Positions 25,826 to 31,481 of a stretch of 48,084 nucleotides of DNA are shown here, piece after piece (within the stretch, counting starts at the first letter, position 1; every line of letters starts with the position of its first letter). The translations under genes and the position numbers were made by a program. The notes below the pieces were generated by a model that did not search any database, had not been told where the DNA came from, and worked only from the letters and a program-made list of their open reading frames with translations. Origin of the DNA: a virus; IMG/VR virus record IMGVR_UViG_3300050821_000267, positions 1-48,084 of that record. One strand, written 5' to 3'.

Positions 25826-25924
25826 ATGAGCATTCTACAGATTTTGAAGAAATGTCCTAAATGCAAGTATGAAACCTATTTATGGTTTTGTCCTGTGTGT
25901 AATACTCCTACAGAACCTAAATGA
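25826..25924 (+). CDS. Zinc-ribbon micro-protein, 32 aa
   Basis: MSILQILKKCPKCKYETYLW, then FCPVCNTPTEPK. Two CPxC knuckles 11 residues apart are a minimal zinc ribbon. The stop overlaps the next start (ATGA). Confidence 0.6.
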   Translation: MSILQILKKCPKCKYETYLWFCPVCNTPTEPK

Positions 25925-26049
25925 TCGAAAACATAAAAAATCAACTAACTATATTTTGTAAACATTACTCAGAACAAACTAATTTAGATTTAGATCTAAT
26001 TTGGTCGCCTGAAGAACGATGTTTTAAGATTTTCTATTATGAACATTAA
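25921..26049 (+). CDS. Small protein, 42 aa
   Basis: MIENIKNQLTIFCKHYSEQT onward, ending CFKIFYYEH. Coupled by ATGA to the zinc-ribbon gene and by an 11-nt overlap to the next one. No motif recognised; its reality rests on the coupling. Confidence 0.45.
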   Translation: MIENIKNQLTIFCKHYSEQTNLDLDLIWSPEERCFKIFYYEH

Positions 26050-26167
26050 AAAGTTCGTTGAATCCTACAAATGTAGAATTTGTAAGGTTCCTTTGACTTT
26101 AGATAACTTTGGTGGTTTAGGAGATAACCATATGATCCTCTGTAAAAATTGTGTGCGATATTTTTAA
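26039..26167 (+). CDS. Zinc-ribbon micro-protein, 42 aa
   Basis: Two CxxC pairs (YKCRICKVPLTL and ILCKNCVRYF) 24 residues apart form a zinc ribbon. It resembles small phage zinc proteins that modify host factors. It is the last gene before the structured tract. Confidence 0.55.
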   Translation: MNIKKFVESYKCRICKVPLTLDNFGGLGDNHMILCKNCVRYF

Positions 26168-26503
26168 GGTGTAAAAAATTGTTAGATATATTTTTCGTGT
26201 AATTCATTCGGCGCATGGTGGGGGTGCAACCCCCTTGGTAGGGGTGGAGGGGAGGGTCTAATCTACTCAACTAGAAGTTGGGAAGTAAGGCCCAATACCA
26301 TCAAAGGTTGCATACAACCTAGTGTATCCTACGGATGTATATACTCTCGGTACGTTATAAAGATACATAACGTATGGTTATAGAGTATTACACTAGGTTA
26401 CCTAGTGTATCGGATAGTTAGATTACGATAATCTAGACCTAAGTTATTGATATCATTAGGTATACCTATAGAGCATAGCTGGTATGCAATCCTGGTAGAG
26501 GCA

Positions 26504-26532
26504 TTGACTTAAGGACTTGGCAGCATTACAAT
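26504..26532 (+). promoter_or_regulatory. Sigma70 promoter P1 of the accessory block
   Basis: TTGACT (26504-26509), 17-nt spacer, TACAAT (26527-26532). It shares the TTGAC(A/T)TAAG start with the promoters at 28520 and 30038. It drives the 79-aa and 403-aa genes with a leader of about 160 nt that contains one arm of the 24-nt inverted repeat. Confidence 0.75.
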
Positions 26533-26658
26533 AGGGACAATAAGAAACGTGAATGATCGGCCTGCCCTTTGTGGCCTAGTCCACTCCGATCCTGCTCTTT
26601 GAAAACGGTTAGCGGATAGCGATTGCCATGGGGCGATCAGCCGCGAAGCCTACATCAG

Positions 26659-26682
26659 TCTTACCGTCCTTCCCTAGGGTGC
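26659..26682 (+). repeat. 24-nt inverted repeat, left arm
   Basis: Starts TCTTACCGTCC and ends TAGGGTGC. It pairs with 26950-26973 at 22 of 24 positions (mismatches at positions 12 and 15), plus one more outer pair. It lies in the leader of the 79-aa gene, just before its Shine-Dalgarno sequence. Confidence 0.85.
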
Positions 26683-26700
26683 ATGGGGAAGGATACGACA

Positions 26701-26940
26701 ATGGCGTACAGACTTGACTGTGAGTGTGACGAATGCGTTGTGACGCGAGATTGGACAAGAGACAACATTCCCGCAGATTGGTTCTTTCTGGGCGAAGCGT
26801 ATCGGTTCGGAACGCTTAGTCCTAACTACCCGATGCCTGCTACGTTAGACGTATCGGATACGGCCGTTGCGTTCTCTTACAACGCACTGGCGATCAATGC
26901 GATAACCGTTCGATACTTCAAAGAACGGTTGCGACGTTAA
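26701..26940 (+). CDS. Hypothetical protein enclosed by inverted repeat, 79 aa
   Basis: I chose the ATG at 26701 because GGAAGGA lies 7 nt upstream; an upstream ATG in frame (26623) has no such site. The protein has a Cys cluster near the N-terminus (RLDCECDECVVTRDW) that may bind metal and a C-terminal helix ending RYFKERLRR. GC content is clearly higher than in the genes to its left. Family not recognised. It is flanked by the arms of a 24-nt inverted repeat, so its mRNA may fold into a closed loop. Confidence 0.6.
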   Translation: MAYRLDCECDECVVTRDWTRDNIPADWFFLGEAYRFGTLSPNYPMPATLDVSDTAVAFSYNALAINAITVRYFKERLRR

Positions 26941-26949
26941 CTCTAACTC

Positions 26950-26973
26950 GCACCCTAGCGATGGACGGTAAGA
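26950..26973 (+). repeat. 24-nt inverted repeat, right arm
   Basis: Reads GCACCCTAGCG, then ATGGACGGTAAGA. Complementary to 26659-26682 at 22 of 24 positions. It occupies the gap between the 79-aa and 403-aa genes, upstream of the latter's Shine-Dalgarno sequence. Confidence 0.85.
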
Positions 26974-26998
26974 CGAAGCAAACAACGGAGACTAAGCT

Positions 26999-28210
26999 AT
27001 GACTATGTTTCAAAGACTGTTGAACGGTTCCGCTGTTGCACACTCTCCGGCCAGCGATGGCAATGTCGGTGCCATGATCAAGGCGGCGAAAGACAAGGCC
27101 AACGCCAAGACGGTGAAGGGTATCAGCGCAACCGGGAACGATACCACCGCGAAAGCACTCATGTTCGCTGACGCGGTGGACGCGGACTTCGGTGCCAGTG
27201 TCGAGAAGTACCTTGACGCGAGTGAGGTTAAGGACCAAGGCCCGCTTACAATGGCCATGGAACTAGACCGAATGTTCGGCACGGTGACGGAAGGATCGAA
27301 CGTTCCTCCCGTCCACGAATGGCCCGAGCCCGGTTCCGAGCAGACCAGCAAGAATGCTGTCACTGGCGAAGTAATCCACCGTGATAACTTCGACAAGTGG
27401 AGTGACACTGACACCAAGACTGGCGCCGTCACGAAAGGTTCTTTCTATGGATCGTTCGCGGATGGTACTCCAGTCGGCAAGGCTCTCCGTGCCACGCTGG
27501 CACAAATCAAGACTGCAGATACTGGCACGGGTGAAGCGGAAGATACGGTAGCGCATCCTTCGGGAGAGATTACCGTGCTGTCCGACTTCGAGGGCATGTC
27601 TGATGCGCAACTCGAAGCAGCCCAAGGCCGCTGGAATAGCCGGCGGACCAACTACATTAACGCCCTTAAGAAGGGCGTTAATATCATCCGACAAATGATG
27701 GACGTGAACGACATGGATCATGTCGGCGCATCTCCCGTCATCGAACCGGATGGCACTGTCACCAAGAGCCGCAAGTGTATGCGTGTCTACTCGAAGCGTC
27801 CGGAGGACAACGGGGCTGGCCGTGCGATTACCATAGGACAATTTCTTGCTCTGATGCCTGACTTGGCGGAGGAAATGGAACACGGTGGGACGATGGGAGA
27901 ACTTCTCAAGACCGGACGCAAGCGGCAAGGCGGCAAGGGACAAGGCGATACGGGCAAGGAACCTGCTCGCATTGTGAAGCTGGACGAAAGCTGGTCGCAT
28001 CTCCAGGTGCTGGCGAACTACTACGACAACGACAGCAACGACGGCGTGAAGCATCAAGACATGCTTCTCGACCAGCTTCGGAAGGACATGAAGGATCATC
28101 CGGGCGAGGTGACGGATCGTATGCAGACGATCTACAATATTGCCCGCGCACTCGACAGTGCCTATTCTCTCGTCTCGCCTCGTATCGAGGCTCAAAAGAA
28201 AGTAGCGTAA
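26999..28210 (+). CDS. Large acidic protein of unknown function, 403 aa, capsid-like codon use
   Basis: A soluble 403-residue protein, acidic and rich in Asp, Lys, Gly and Thr. It starts MTMFQRLLNGSAVAHSPASD. There is a helical centre (LEAAQGRWNSRRTNYINALK, then KGVNIIRQMMDV), a Gly/Lys-rich linker near residue 305 (KRQGGKGQGDTGK), and a helical C-terminus (MQTIYNIARALDSAYSLV). No catalytic motif is evident. Codons end mostly in C/G, unlike the AT-rich genes to the left but like the capsid gene, which suggests very high expression. It has its own promoter (P1) and a strong terminator 17 nt after the stop. An abundant early DNA- or host-binding protein is one possibility; I do not assign a function. 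Confidence 0.8.
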   Translation: MTMFQRLLNGSAVAHSPASDGNVGAMIKAAKDKANAKTVKGISATGNDTTAKALMFADAVDADFGASVEKYLDASEVKDQGPLTMAMELDRMFGTVTEGSNVPPVHEWPEPGSEQTSKNAVTGEVIHRDNFDKWSDTDTKTGAVTKGSFYGSFADGTPVGKALRATLAQIKTADTGTGEAEDTVAHPSGEITVLSDFEGMSDAQLEAAQGRWNSRRTNYINALKKGVNIIRQMMDVNDMDHVGASPVIEPDGTVTKSRKCMRVYSKRPEDNGAGRAITIGQFLALMPDLAEEMEHGGTMGELLKTGRKRQGGKGQGDTGKEPARIVKLDESWSHLQVLANYYDNDSNDGVKHQDMLLDQLRKDMKDHPGEVTDRMQTIYNIARALDSAYSLVSPRIEAQKKVA

Positions 28211-28226
28211 GCTACCACGACGACAC

Positions 28227-28260
28227 AGCCCTAGGCCGAAAGGTCTAGGGCTTTTCTTTT
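28227..28260 (+). terminator. Rho-independent terminator after the 403-aa gene
   Basis: AGCCCTAGGCC (28227-28237) pairs with GGTCTAGGGCT (28242-28252): 11 pairs, one a G-U wobble, closed by a GAAA tetraloop and followed by TTTCTTTT. Strong and isolated between two transcription units. Confidence 0.92.
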
Positions 28261-28320
28261 GTCTGCATTCGTAAGCCGATACTTACCAATCATATTGCAC
28301 TGCGATATAACTATTGTTGA

Positions 28321-28361
28321 TGACGAATCACATATCGTCATGCGCGTTAAAGCATCGCGCA
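28321..28361 (+). other. Two adjacent perfect hairpins upstream of a micro-ORF
   Basis: TGACGA (28321-28326)/TCGTCA (28335-28340) with an 8-nt loop is followed directly by TGCGCG (28341-28346)/CGCGCA (28356-28361) with a 9-nt loop. They lie in the ~150-nt stretch between the terminator and the 33-aa ORF. Either operator-like palindromes or structured leader; the rest of 28261-28411 shows no gene. Confidence 0.5.
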
Positions 28362-28411
28362 CATCGCACAATCAACTCACAATCAAAGAGTATCAAACAA
28401 AGGAGTAGTAC

Positions 28412-28513
28412 ATGCAAAGCATGTATGTTTTTCCTATCATCACATGTGCGTGGCGTGGTGTTAGCTGTGTCGCGTTGTGTTGTGTAATCGTGCAATGTTG
28501 CATAAATGGGTAA
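28412..28513 (+). CDS. Cys-rich hydrophobic micro-protein, 33 aa
   Basis: MQSMYVFPIITCAWRGVSCV, then ALCCVIVQCCING. A near-perfect Shine-Dalgarno sequence (AAAGGAG) is 6 nt upstream of the ATG. Six Cys in a hydrophobic peptide is unusual. The ORF ends just before promoter P2. Moderately uncertain because of its size. Confidence 0.4.
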   Translation: MQSMYVFPIITCAWRGVSCVALCCVIVQCCING

Positions 28514-28519
28514 GTGACG

Positions 28520-28548
28520 TTGACATAAGATTTTAGGTGTGGGATAAT
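28520..28548 (+). promoter_or_regulatory. Sigma70 promoter P2
   Basis: TTGACA (28520-28525), 17-nt spacer, GATAAT (28543-28548). The -35 is perfect. The same TTGACATAAGA start and a GATACTG at the same downstream distance recur in promoter P3 (30038). It drives the 68-aa gene and the small-gene operon to 30031. Confidence 0.85.
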
Positions 28549-28648
28549 ATAGATACTGGGAAAGCAAAGAGGCGGATGCAACTAAACCGCCTGCTCGGTG
28601 AATGAGCATCGAGCATCAGCGAATACCAGTAACGAGAGGGAAATGGTC

Positions 28649-28855
28649 ATGCAAACCAAGGAAGAGGTTGCATTGGTTAAGCTAATCAGTGCATGGAAAT
28701 TGCTCTGTCCTAAGAAATACAGGGACAAGTTCGATGAGTTGATAACTGAGATGGTCAAGGGCGGTACCACCGATATGCGCGAACAGTGCCGCGTTATTGT
28801 GGGACGTCTTTGGGACGGTCTCACGTATGGCAATTGGCCGTCGGTGACGCCATGA
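28649..28855 (+). CDS. Small helical protein, 68 aa
   Basis: The ATG at 28649 has GAGAGGG 8 nt upstream; the ATG at 28643 would be too close. The protein is helical and charged (KEEVALVKLISAWKLLCPKK, FDELITEMVKGG). The stop overlaps the next ATG. First gene behind P2. Family not recognised. Confidence 0.6.
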   Translation: MQTKEEVALVKLISAWKLLCPKKYRDKFDELITEMVKGGTTDMREQCRVIVGRLWDGLTYGNWPSVTP

Positions 28856-29112
28856 GACTGTTCGCCCGGCTAGGTCATAATGCTGCGTGCTTCGATGGTT
28901 CTACCGCAGCACGAGCCATTCCTCCCAAGCATGTCCCGTCTCTGCTTAAAGAACAGAAGATTGTGGACCGAGATGGGCGGAACCTGCGTTCATCCGCAGA
29001 CCAGTACTGCGGTGTCTTGAAGGCATACTGCGATGGTATCATTCGTCTTAAGGAATTGGAGACATTCCTGATGACGCGCAACATCGCCGACATTCCTTAT
29101 TCACGGAGGTAA
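28852..29112 (+). CDS. Small protein, 86 aa
   Basis: Starts at ATG 28852, overlapping the upstream stop (ATGA), with GGTGA 5 nt before it. Contains FARLGHNAACFDGSTAARAI and a C-terminal helix CDGIIRLKELETFLMTRN. No family assigned. Confidence 0.6.
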   Translation: MRLFARLGHNAACFDGSTAARAIPPKHVPSLLKEQKIVDRDGRNLRSSADQYCGVLKAYCDGIIRLKELETFLMTRNIADIPYSRR

Positions 29113-29116
29113 AACC

Positions 29117-29326
29117 ATGCGCTTCGGTGGACAAGACAACATTGACTTTGAAGAGCCTGATGACGACATCGATGTTGATGTCTGTCTCAGTTGTGGACGC
29201 TATTACTCTGTTACTCCTGCTCTTGAAACAGCGTGGAGAAACAGTTTCAACTACCGGGAAGGCGCTGTGATGGACCAGAAGTGCCTTAGTTGTATGCGCG
29301 GTGATGCACCGCCTCACGAATATTGA
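29117..29326 (+). CDS. Zinc-ribbon protein, 69 aa
   Basis: A strong GGAGG precedes the ATG. Two CxxC pairs (DVCLSCGRYYS and QKCLSCMRG) separated by about 33 residues form a zinc-binding module after an acidic N-terminus (FEEPDDDIDVD). Likely protein- or nucleic-acid-binding. Confidence 0.65.
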   Translation: MRFGGQDNIDFEEPDDDIDVDVCLSCGRYYSVTPALETAWRNSFNYREGAVMDQKCLSCMRGDAPPHEY

Positions 29327-29385
29327 GATAGTCCTGCGTGGTCCTGAGCATGACCTTAAACTGCTCATAACTTATGGAGGGTGGG

Positions 29386-29583
29386 ATGTTTAACATTGCC
29401 TTTGAGAAGGACGGACAGACTCGACACTACTGTCTGCAATGGGCAGAGCGTTCCACAATGGAACGTATGCTTGAACTCTTCATTCGAAGATACGGTAATG
29501 GTGTGGATGATTTGCGTCCTTATCCTAACGGCAAGGGCGTGTATCATTTCACCAATCCTCGTATCGTGGAGAAGGAGAACTAA
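29386..29583 (+). CDS. Small protein, 65 aa
   Basis: The ATG at 29386 has GGAGG 5 nt upstream and is preferred over the in-frame ATG at 29374. The sequence MFNIAFEKDGQTRHYCLQWA, then MERMLELFIRRYGNGV, suggests a mixed alpha/beta fold. Function unknown. Confidence 0.6.
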   Translation: MFNIAFEKDGQTRHYCLQWAERSTMERMLELFIRRYGNGVDDLRPYPNGKGVYHFTNPRIVEKEN

Positions 29584-29584
29584 C

Positions 29585-29755
29585 ATGGAACTGCGCCTGC
29601 AATGGTTGCTGCTCCTGCTTGCCTTTCTTCTTGTCCTGTATATTCTTTTCTTACCTGCAATCATGAGGGGGATGACCTATGAGGGGGTACAGGCTATTCA
29701 AAGCCGGTGTGTCTGTGTTCGCACTGTCGTGGTTCACTATGTCTCAAATACTTGA
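29585..29755 (+). CDS. Small membrane protein, 56 aa
   Basis: The N-terminal membrane helix (LQWLLLLLAFLLVLYILFLP, about residues 5-24) is followed by a short soluble tail with a CVCV pair. It begins 1 nt after the previous stop region (TAACATGG), with GGAGAAGGAG just upstream. Nested reading frame partner at 29679-29813. Confidence 0.55.
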   Translation: MELRLQWLLLLLAFLLVLYILFLPAIMRGMTYEGVQAIQSRCVCVRTVVVHYVSNT

Positions 29756-29813
29756 CGGGTATCCGTGGTTTCTTTCGTTACTTTTCATATGGCCAATCAC
29801 AGTGGAGGACTGA
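29679..29813 (+). CDS. Nested small membrane protein, 44 aa
   Basis: An ORF in a different frame overlapping the last 77 nt of the 56-aa gene. It starts MRGYRLFKAGVSVFALSWFT and ends FLSLLFIWPITVED with two hydrophobic stretches. GAGGGGG lies 8 nt before the ATG and the stop overlaps the next ATG (TGATG). Overlapping small membrane genes recall holin/antiholin or spanin pairs, but there is no lysozyme here. Confidence 0.5.
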   Translation: MRGYRLFKAGVSVFALSWFTMSQILDGYPWFLSLLFIWPITVED

Positions 29814-30031
29814 TGCCACAGACCAGAAGCAATCATACGCCCAGACGTCTGGATAAGTTCTGGCATGAAGGTAACGGTTCAGGTTACATCGTACAGGTAA
29901 ACTGGTCCGACAAGACTGTTGAGGTTGTGTTCTACAACCTACGTAATTCATGGGTTGAATATTCTTTCGATGAGATTGAAATGTACTGGACAGATAAGTT
30001 CGGAGGGACGTATTACATTGAAAACCTGTAA
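29813..30031 (+). CDS. Small protein, 72 aa (SH3-like beta barrel possible)
   Basis: The ATG at 29813 overlaps the upstream stop and follows GGAGG. The pattern GSGYIVQVNWSDKTVEVVFY, then EYSFDEIEMYW, resembles a small beta-barrel that reads 'exchange of surface strands and acidic turns'. Last gene of the P2 operon. Function unknown. Confidence 0.6.
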   Translation: MPQTRSNHTPRRLDKFWHEGNGSGYIVQVNWSDKTVEVVFYNLRNSWVEYSFDEIEMYWTDKFGGTYYIENL

Positions 30032-30037
30032 GCCGGT

Positions 30038-30066
30038 TTGACATAAGAAGTTAGCCGGGCTATACT
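30038..30066 (+). promoter_or_regulatory. Sigma70 promoter P3
   Basis: TTGACA (30038-30043), 17-nt spacer, TATACT (30061-30066), then GATACTG as in P2. It is 7 nt after the previous stop and serves the 156-aa gene. Confidence 0.85.
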
Positions 30067-30107
30067 TATGATACTGAAGATGGGCACTCAAGTGAGGGAC
30101 ATGGGCA

Positions 30108-30578
30108 ATGTCAATAAGCACGAAGGGCGGTCGACGTGCGTATCTGAAACGGTTTAGTATGCGTTCGGGTATTATTCCCAACAAGGGAGTAATCGCTGAG
30201 TATCATTCTCGCAACATTCGTTACCCGGAAGAAGCCGTCCACGATGGCATTCCGCTTAACGCAGTTCCCGATACGCTGTACTTGTCTACTTGGCTTCATG
30301 CCAAGAACGTCCCGCCTCGTGTTCAAGTAATGCGTATGCGTAAGATGTGGCAGGGTATTCGTGGTCAAGGCATCGCAGAGTACTATTGTACCGTGCTGAA
30401 GCCGGGCCGATACCAAGCCATAAAGATGTTTCATTGTGGACATGAATACATCTTCATAAAAGAAGAGGGCAACCAACTCTCTCGGTCCATCATCTATACA
30501 TCTCGTGATCGTGCCATGCGTGATTATCCAAATCACATCACATGGATTGCGTTCATAGATCAGGTTGCCCTGGACTAG
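30108..30578 (+). CDS. Hypothetical protein, 156 aa
   Basis: Starts MSISTKGGRRAYLKRFSMRS. Basic N-terminus, a central region PPRVQVMRMRKMWQGIRGQG, and an alpha/beta C-terminal half (RYQAIKMFHCGHEYIFIKEE). It is transcribed alone from P3 and followed by a terminator 36 nt after the stop, so it is a monocistronic early gene. No family recognised. Confidence 0.65.
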   Translation: MSISTKGGRRAYLKRFSMRSGIIPNKGVIAEYHSRNIRYPEEAVHDGIPLNAVPDTLYLSTWLHAKNVPPRVQVMRMRKMWQGIRGQGIAEYYCTVLKPGRYQAIKMFHCGHEYIFIKEEGNQLSRSIIYTSRDRAMRDYPNHITWIAFIDQVALD

Positions 30579-30601
30579 TCCCTGACCCCCACCCTCCTAG
30601 T

Positions 30602-30660
30602 CCGGGGTTTACAGCCCCGGTGTCTGCGTCCCCCCACGTAGATACCGGGGCATTTCTTTG
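30602..30660 (+). terminator. Terminator with a competing anti-terminator-like hairpin
   Basis: CCCCGGTGTCTGCGT (30615-30629) pairs with ACGTAGATACCGGGG (30636-30650): 15 pairs including two G-U wobbles, a C6 loop, then CATTTCTTT. The upstream CCGGGG (30602-30607) can instead pair with CCCCGG (30615-30620), which would open the terminator. This gives an attenuator-like choice before the zinc-ribbon/tRNA region. Confidence 0.75.
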
Positions 30661-30697
30661 TCTGCGTCAGCAGACATGTTTTGTCTGGAGAACAGAT

Positions 30698-30940
30698 ATG
30701 ATTTATCTCTGTGCTTGCGGGAATTTCAAATCAGCTTCACCACACCACTCCGCTGCTACTAAGCGATGGGTGTGTTTCCGTTGCAGGCACAGTACAATCA
30801 TTTACCGAGGCTTCCTATTGACTTTGCTACTTCGGCACAAGGCTCACGTGGTGGAAATGGTAGACGCGCGGGACTTAAAATCCGGTGGCTTAGGCCGTGT
30901 CGGTTCGAGTCCGACCGTGAGCACCAACAATAGGAGGTGA
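30698..30940 (+). CDS. Zinc-ribbon ORF that reads through the tRNA gene, 80 aa
   Basis: An ATG with GGAG 7 nt upstream opens MIYLCACGNFKSASPHHSAA and a second Cys pair WVCFRCRHS, a zinc ribbon over residues 1-37. The frame then continues straight through tRNA-Leu (giving the usual GSSPT nonsense of a translated T-arm) and stops at 30940, just before the next ATG. The N-terminal half looks real; the C-terminal half is probably the result of the tRNA lying in or having been inserted into the gene. Confidence 0.4.
   Translation: MIYLCACGNFKSASPHHSAATKRWVCFRCRHSTIIYRGFLLTLLLRHKAHVVEMVDARDLKSGGLGRVGSSPTVSTNNRR
30842..30926 (+). tRNA. tRNA-Leu(UAA)
   Basis: The acceptor stem GCTCACG/CGTGAGC is perfect; the discriminator A and an encoded CCA follow. 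T-arm GTCGG-TTCGAGT-CCGAC. The anticodon loop is CTTAAAA, giving anticodon UAA. A long variable arm (class II) is present as required for Leu. One G-G mismatch occurs in the anticodon stem (CGGGA/TCCGG). It would read UUA, a codon frequent in the AT-rich late genes. Confidence 0.92.
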
Positions 30941-30941
30941 T

Positions 30942-31475
30942 ATGCAACCTTGGTTGTTCTCGCTAACAGTAGGAGTTGGTGTCCTACTGGCTCTGCTGTG
31001 GCTATCTTGGATGATCTACTGGATCATTGAGGGAATGATCTGGGTGTGCAGGTTATTCAAGAACTTCCGGCTACCGCGGATCAAGTGGTCCTTCTGGACC
31101 AAGAAGGGGGTACCGATGGGCAAGAGAGCTCGTCTGTCATACCGACAGCGTCTATTGTCGGATGCGTACTGCCATATCCTTGAAGAGCTTAGGTATCAGA
31201 AGCTACTCACGGACAAGGAAGTTAACTCCGAGTACTCTCGTCTGGCTAGGATTGGTCTGCCTGATATGTTCCCGCGTAAGGCTTCCTTACCAGCACCTAG
31301 CGCTCTCACAAAGCGCATCAAGACTTACAAGCTGAAGCGAGACATCAAGGCTCGTCTTGCTAACGGCGTGTACAAGAAGAAGGATGTACCTTCCAAGCAG
31401 CCTGAGAAGGCAGCAGCGAAGCCGAAGAACCGGCTCGAAGAAGTGTTGATGCAAACCGCGAGACAGAAAGGATAA
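30942..31475 (+). CDS. Membrane-anchored basic protein, 177 aa
   Basis: The N-terminal membrane region (LFSLTVGVGVLLALLWLSWM, then IYWIIEGMIWV; residues 5-36) is followed by a very basic cytoplasmic part (RLPRIKWSFWTKKG onward) with helices and a Lys/Ala-rich tail. A perfect AGGAGGTGAT Shine-Dalgarno sequence precedes the ATG. An internal ATG (31116, MGKRARLSYRQRLL) could give a soluble short form. It could anchor DNA or a replication complex to the membrane; this is inference. Confidence 0.65.
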   Translation: MQPWLFSLTVGVGVLLALLWLSWMIYWIIEGMIWVCRLFKNFRLPRIKWSFWTKKGVPMGKRARLSYRQRLLSDAYCHILEELRYQKLLTDKEVNSEYSRLARIGLPDMFPRKASLPAPSALTKRIKTYKLKRDIKARLANGVYKKKDVPSKQPEKAAAKPKNRLEEVLMQTARQKG

Positions 31476-31481
31476 TCGACT

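Larger units (their letters stand above)
26168..26700 (+). ncRNA. Structured non-coding tract (533 nt), possible leader RNA/switch or replication origin
   Basis: No credible gene. It begins with an A/T-rich part and a G-rich hairpin (GGGGG/CCCCC near 26218-26232), then a chain of stems: GGTTG/CAACC (26306-26319); a three-part nested hairpin CCTAGTGTA (26318-26326)/TACACTAGG (26389-26397), ATACTCT/AGAGTAT, TACGTTAT/ATAACGTA (26351-26374); AGATTA/TAATCT (26420-26434); CCTAA/TTAGG around 26437-26460; a 12-bp palindrome TAGGTACTACC-like at about 26457-26468 read as TAGGTATACCTA; and GCATA/TATGC near 26473-26487. A consensus promoter (26504-26532) closes the tract. A second copy of CCTAGTGTA (26401-26409) competes for the same partner. 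Confidence 0.5.

Noticed and set aside
27263-28195. 310-aa antisense ORF opposite the 403-aa gene
   Set aside because: Shadow of a C/G-ending codon bias on the other strand; no ribosome-binding site and His/Val-rich low-information sequence.
30542-30697. Upstream extension of the zinc-ribbon ORF
   Set aside because: It would read through the terminator hairpins; the ATG at 30698 has the ribosome-binding site.
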